A DNA stretch of 7,911 bases from Actinomycetota bacterium (GTDB lineage Bacteria > Actinomycetota > Thermoleophilia > Solirubrobacterales > 70-9), in contig VAYK01000170.1 of assembly GCA_005884985.1 (NCBI GenBank), positions 1-7,911 of the forward strand, given 5' to 3'. The notes beneath the pieces were generated by a model, which was not told where the DNA came from, ran no database searches, and saw only the letters and a program-made list of their open reading frames with translations. This document shows positions 6,229 to 7,911 of this stretch, piece after piece. The stretch's first letter is position 1; each line of letters begins with the position of its first letter. A program made the position numbers and the translations under genes.

Positions 6229-7416
6229 GTGGCCCGCGTCCTGATCCTCTCCTGGGAGTACCCGCCGCTGATCGAGGGCGGGCTCGCCCGTCACGTCCGC
6301 AAACTGTCGGAGTCGCTGGTCGAGCTCGGCGTCGACGTCCACGTGCTTACCCGAGGCGGGGAGGAGTCGCCCCCCGAGGAGACCGTGGCGGGCGTCGCGA
6401 TCCACCGCGTCCGCGAGCCGCAGCGGCCCACTGACCTTGGCGAGTTCGTCGCCTGGGTCGAGCGAATGAACGCCGACATGCTGGCCGCCGGGGTCGAGCT
6501 TGGAGATCGCTTCGAGTTCGACGTCGTGCACGGCCACGACTGGCTCGTGGCGATGGCCTGCGATCACCTGGCGCGGCGGTTCGGGGCGCCCCTGGTGACC
6601 ACGATCCACGCCACCGAGTACGGCCGCCATCAGGGCTGGGTGGACAAGCACCCGCAGTCCTACATCCACGGCATCGAGCGCTGGATCACGAATCGCGCCG
6701 ACCGGGTGATCGCTTGCTCCTACTACATGCGCGAGCAGATCGCTGACATCTTCTGGGTGGAGGAGGAGAAGGTCGCCGTAATCCCGAACGGGATCGATCC
6801 GGGCGACCTTGTGCCCTCCGACGCCGCCGAGCTCGAGCGCCTGCGGCTTGAGTTCGCGGCCCCCGACGAGAGGCTCGTGCTGCTGATCGGCCGGCTCGTC
6901 TACGAGAAGGGCTTCCAGCTCGCGCTCGAGGCGATGCCGGTGCTAATCGAGCGGCTGCCGCGGACCAGGTTCCTGGTCGCGGGCTCCGGCACCCACGAGC
7001 AGGAGCTGAGGCGCCAGGCCGCCGCGCTCGGGCTGATGGGTCACGGGACCTTCCTTGGCTGGATCGGCGACGACGTCCTGCATTCGCTCTACCGGATCGC
7101 CGACGTCTGCGTGGTGCCCTCGATCTACGAACCGTTCGGGCTCGTGGCGCTGGAGGCGATGGCGTCCGGCTGTCCCTGCATCGTCGCCGACACCGGCGGC
7201 CTGCGCGAGGTGGTCCCCCACGAGGAAGCCGGGCTGCGCTTCCGCGCCCGCGATCCCGAGGCGCTGGTGGAGGTCGCCGCCCGGGTGCTCTGCGACGACG
7301 AGCTGGGCCGCCGGCTGGTCGCCGAGGCGTACGAGCACCTGCGTCGCTTCGACTGGTTCGACGTCGCCGAGCGCACCTCGGCGCTGTACGCCGAGCTCGA
7401 CCGCGAGCGCGTTTAG
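6229..7416 (+). CDS. GT4 family alpha-glucan glycosyltransferase, Rv3032-like
   Basis: A 395-residue GT-B glycosyltransferase of family GT4. The N-terminal acceptor-side domain has LILSWEYPPLIEGGLARHV (5-23), VVHGHDWLVA (near 99-108) and TTIHATEYGRH (124-134). The donor-side domain has IGRLVYEKG (Arg222, Lys227) for sugar-nucleotide phosphate binding and the retaining-enzyme E-x7-E pair in EPFGLVALE (Glu301, Glu309). These three N-terminal blocks match, from memory, Rv3032, an alpha-1,4-glucosyltransferase that elongates MGLP and also feeds glycogen-type glucans in mycobacteria. ADP- or UDP-glucose is the likely donor. The frame is open from a TTG at 6193, but GTG at 6229 fits the family start (M-x-R-V-L-I-L-S-W-E) and leaves a 13-bp gap after GH57; GGGG sits 2 bases before it. 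It is the last gene of the three-gene + strand run and is followed by several hairpins. Glycogen synthase-like activity is the main alternative. Confidence 0.93.
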   Translation: MARVLILSWEYPPLIEGGLARHVRKLSESLVELGVDVHVLTRGGEESPPEETVAGVAIHRVREPQRPTDLGEFVAWVERMNADMLAAGVELGDRFEFDVVHGHDWLVAMACDHLARRFGAPLVTTIHATEYGRHQGWVDKHPQSYIHGIERWITNRADRVIACSYYMREQIADIFWVEEEKVAVIPNGIDPGDLVPSDAAELERLRLEFAAPDERLVLLIGRLVYEKGFQLALEAMPVLIERLPRTRFLVAGSGTHEQELRRQAAALGLMGHGTFLGWIGDDVLHSLYRIADVCVVPSIYEPFGLVALEAMASGCPCIVADTGGLREVVPHEEAGLRFRARDPEALVEVAARVLCDDELGRRLVAEAYEHLRRFDWFDVAERTSALYAELDRERV

Positions 7417-7447
7417 AGCGCGTAACGGGATGACGGCGTGCCCGGGG

Positions 7448-7460
7448 CGGTTCAGAACCG
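7448..7460. other. Small hairpin in convergent intergenic gap
   Basis: CGGTT (7448-7452) and AACCG (7456-7460) are complementary around a 3-base loop, 31 bases after the glycosyltransferase stop codon. It is the first of three short perfect inverted repeats in the 163-bp gap before the convergent acyltransferase gene. On its own it is weak evidence of a terminator. Confidence 0.3.
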
Positions 7461-7484
7461 AGCTGGGCGCCGCCCGCGGCCGAA

Positions 7485-7506
7485 GCCAATAGCTCTGCCT
7501 ATTGGC
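7485..7506. terminator. Perfect 8-bp inverted repeat, possible bidirectional terminator
   Basis: GCCAATAG (7485-7492) pairs exactly with CTATTGGC (7499-7506) around the loop CTCTGC. It lies 68 bases after the glycosyltransferase stop codon and 73 bases after the acyltransferase stop (read on the minus strand), near the middle of a gap between convergent genes, as expected for a shared terminator. Its AT-rich stem stands out from the GC-rich surroundings. No T-run follows on either strand, so it does not fit a classical intrinsic terminator; an operator-like protein binding site is an alternative. Confidence 0.45.
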
Positions 7507-7540
7507 GAGGACGCGGGTGGCGATCCAGCGACGGTGCTGG

Positions 7541-7558
7541 GCCGCATGCGGGTGCGGC
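7541..7558. terminator. Possible terminator hairpin, 6-bp stem
   Basis: GCCGCA (7541-7546) pairs exactly with TGCGGC (7553-7558) around a 6-base loop. On the + strand it is followed by GCGCTTCATTCCGTT, only loosely T-rich. On the minus strand it lies 21 bases after the acyltransferase stop codon with no T-run. It could help end transcription from either side, but the evidence is only the stem. Confidence 0.35.
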
Positions 7559-7579
7559 GCTTCATTCCGTTAGGTGCTC

Positions 7580-7911
7580 TTAGTCCGGCGTCTCGCCGGC
7601 CTGGGGCTCGACGGGATCGGGCCAGCGCAGCGTCTTCGGGGAATCGCGCCTGCGGATCACCTTGGCGGGAACTCCGCCGACCACGGCGTTGGCCGGGACG
7701 TCCGCGGTGACCACGGCGTTGGTGCCGATCACGGCGTTGTCGCCGACCCTGACGCCGCGCAGGATGCAGGCGCCGTAGCCGACCCAGACATTGGAGCCCA
7801 CGTCCACGTCGCGTTTGTAGATGCCCTGCGTCCGGATCGGCCGCTCGACCTCGACCGTGCCGTGGTCGAAGTCGATGAACATCGCCCGGTCGGCGATCAC
7901 GCACTGCTCCC
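7580..7911 (-). CDS. Hexapeptide-repeat acyltransferase (maltose O-acetyltransferase-like), 5' end missing
   Basis: The C-terminal 110 or so residues of a left-handed beta-helix acyltransferase; the frame runs off the window at 7911, so the N-terminus is not seen (GEQC precedes the internal GTG at 7900). Imperfect hexapeptide repeats run through VDVGSNVWVGYGACILRGVR, VGDNAVIGTNAVVTADVPAN and the family-closing AVVGGVPAKVIRRRD. FIDFDHG near the visible N-terminal end holds a His (codon 7862-7864) placed like the catalytic His of the maltose/galactoside acetyltransferase group. The enzyme should move an acyl group from an acyl-CoA to a sugar hydroxyl. From memory, FIDFDHG, RPIR.QGIYKRDV and VGYGACILRGV are marks of Rv3034c, encoded convergent to the GT4 gene in the mycobacterial MGLP block; the position here is the same. 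The 20-residue tail after the last repeat is proline- and acid-rich and probably unimportant for catalysis. Stop TAA at 7582-7580. The acyl donor (acetyl or short-chain) cannot be read from the sequence. Confidence 0.88.
   Translation of the reverse strand, partial: EQCVIADRAMFIDFDHGTVEVERPIRTQGIYKRDVDVGSNVWVGYGACILRGVRVGDNAVIGTNAVVTADVPANAVVGGVPAKVIRRRDSPKTLRWPDPVEPQAGETPD

Noticed and set aside
7452..7904. 150-codon minus-strand frame overlapping the acyltransferase
   Set aside because: Arg- and Gly-rich shadow frame; the neighbouring frame carries clear hexapeptide repeats and the family-closing motif.

Overview
The window is very GC-rich, with tightly packed genes that start with ATG, GTG or TTG and mostly lack a clear Shine-Dalgarno sequence. 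Gene content and motif style (a DipZ-type thiol redox protein and a mycobacterial-style polymethylated-glucan gene set) point to an actinobacterium. A non-mycobacterial, deep-branching soil lineage such as Thermoleophilia is my best guess, but that is inference and not shown by the sequence.

Left part (1-3076, + strand): a CPA2/Kef-like cation:proton antiporter (56-1258), then, after an 84-bp gap holding a GC-rich hairpin, a complete three-part DipZ-like protein (1343-3076: CcdA/DsbD membrane domain, TlpA-like thioredoxin domain with CINC, DipZ C-terminal domain). Both concern the cell envelope; nothing ties them to the genes on the right. The dipZ 3' end overlaps a convergent gene by 14 bp.

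Right part (3063-7911): six-gene-scale glycan locus seen here as five genes. A minus-strand SAM-dependent methyltransferase (3063-3977) is divergent from a plus-strand run of three genes: a second SAM-dependent methyltransferase (4064-4813), a GH57 alpha-glucan branching-type enzyme (4806-6215, overlapping by 8 bp) and a GT4 glycosyltransferase (6229-7416, 13-bp gap). Convergent to these is the 3' part of a hexapeptide-repeat acyltransferase (7580-7911, cut by the window edge). From memory this matches the mycobacterial block Rv3030-Rv3031-Rv3032 with Rv3034c and a nearby methyltransferase, which is linked to methylglucose lipopolysaccharide (MGLP) synthesis. The simplest reading is a locus for a cytoplasmic alpha-1,4-glucan that is extended by the GT4 enzyme, branched or trimmed by GH57, O-methylated by one or both methyltransferases and acylated by the hexapeptide enzyme.

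Non-coding structure of note: an inverted pair of degenerate 7-bp tandem repeats (3997-4057) that fills the divergent promoter region between the two methyltransferases; a 12-bp in-frame tandem repeat inside the antiporter gene (833-863); and a group of short hairpins in the 163-bp gap between the convergent glycosyltransferase and acyltransferase genes. No tRNA, rRNA, CRISPR array or insertion sequence was seen, and no stretch longer than 300 bases lacks a gene.
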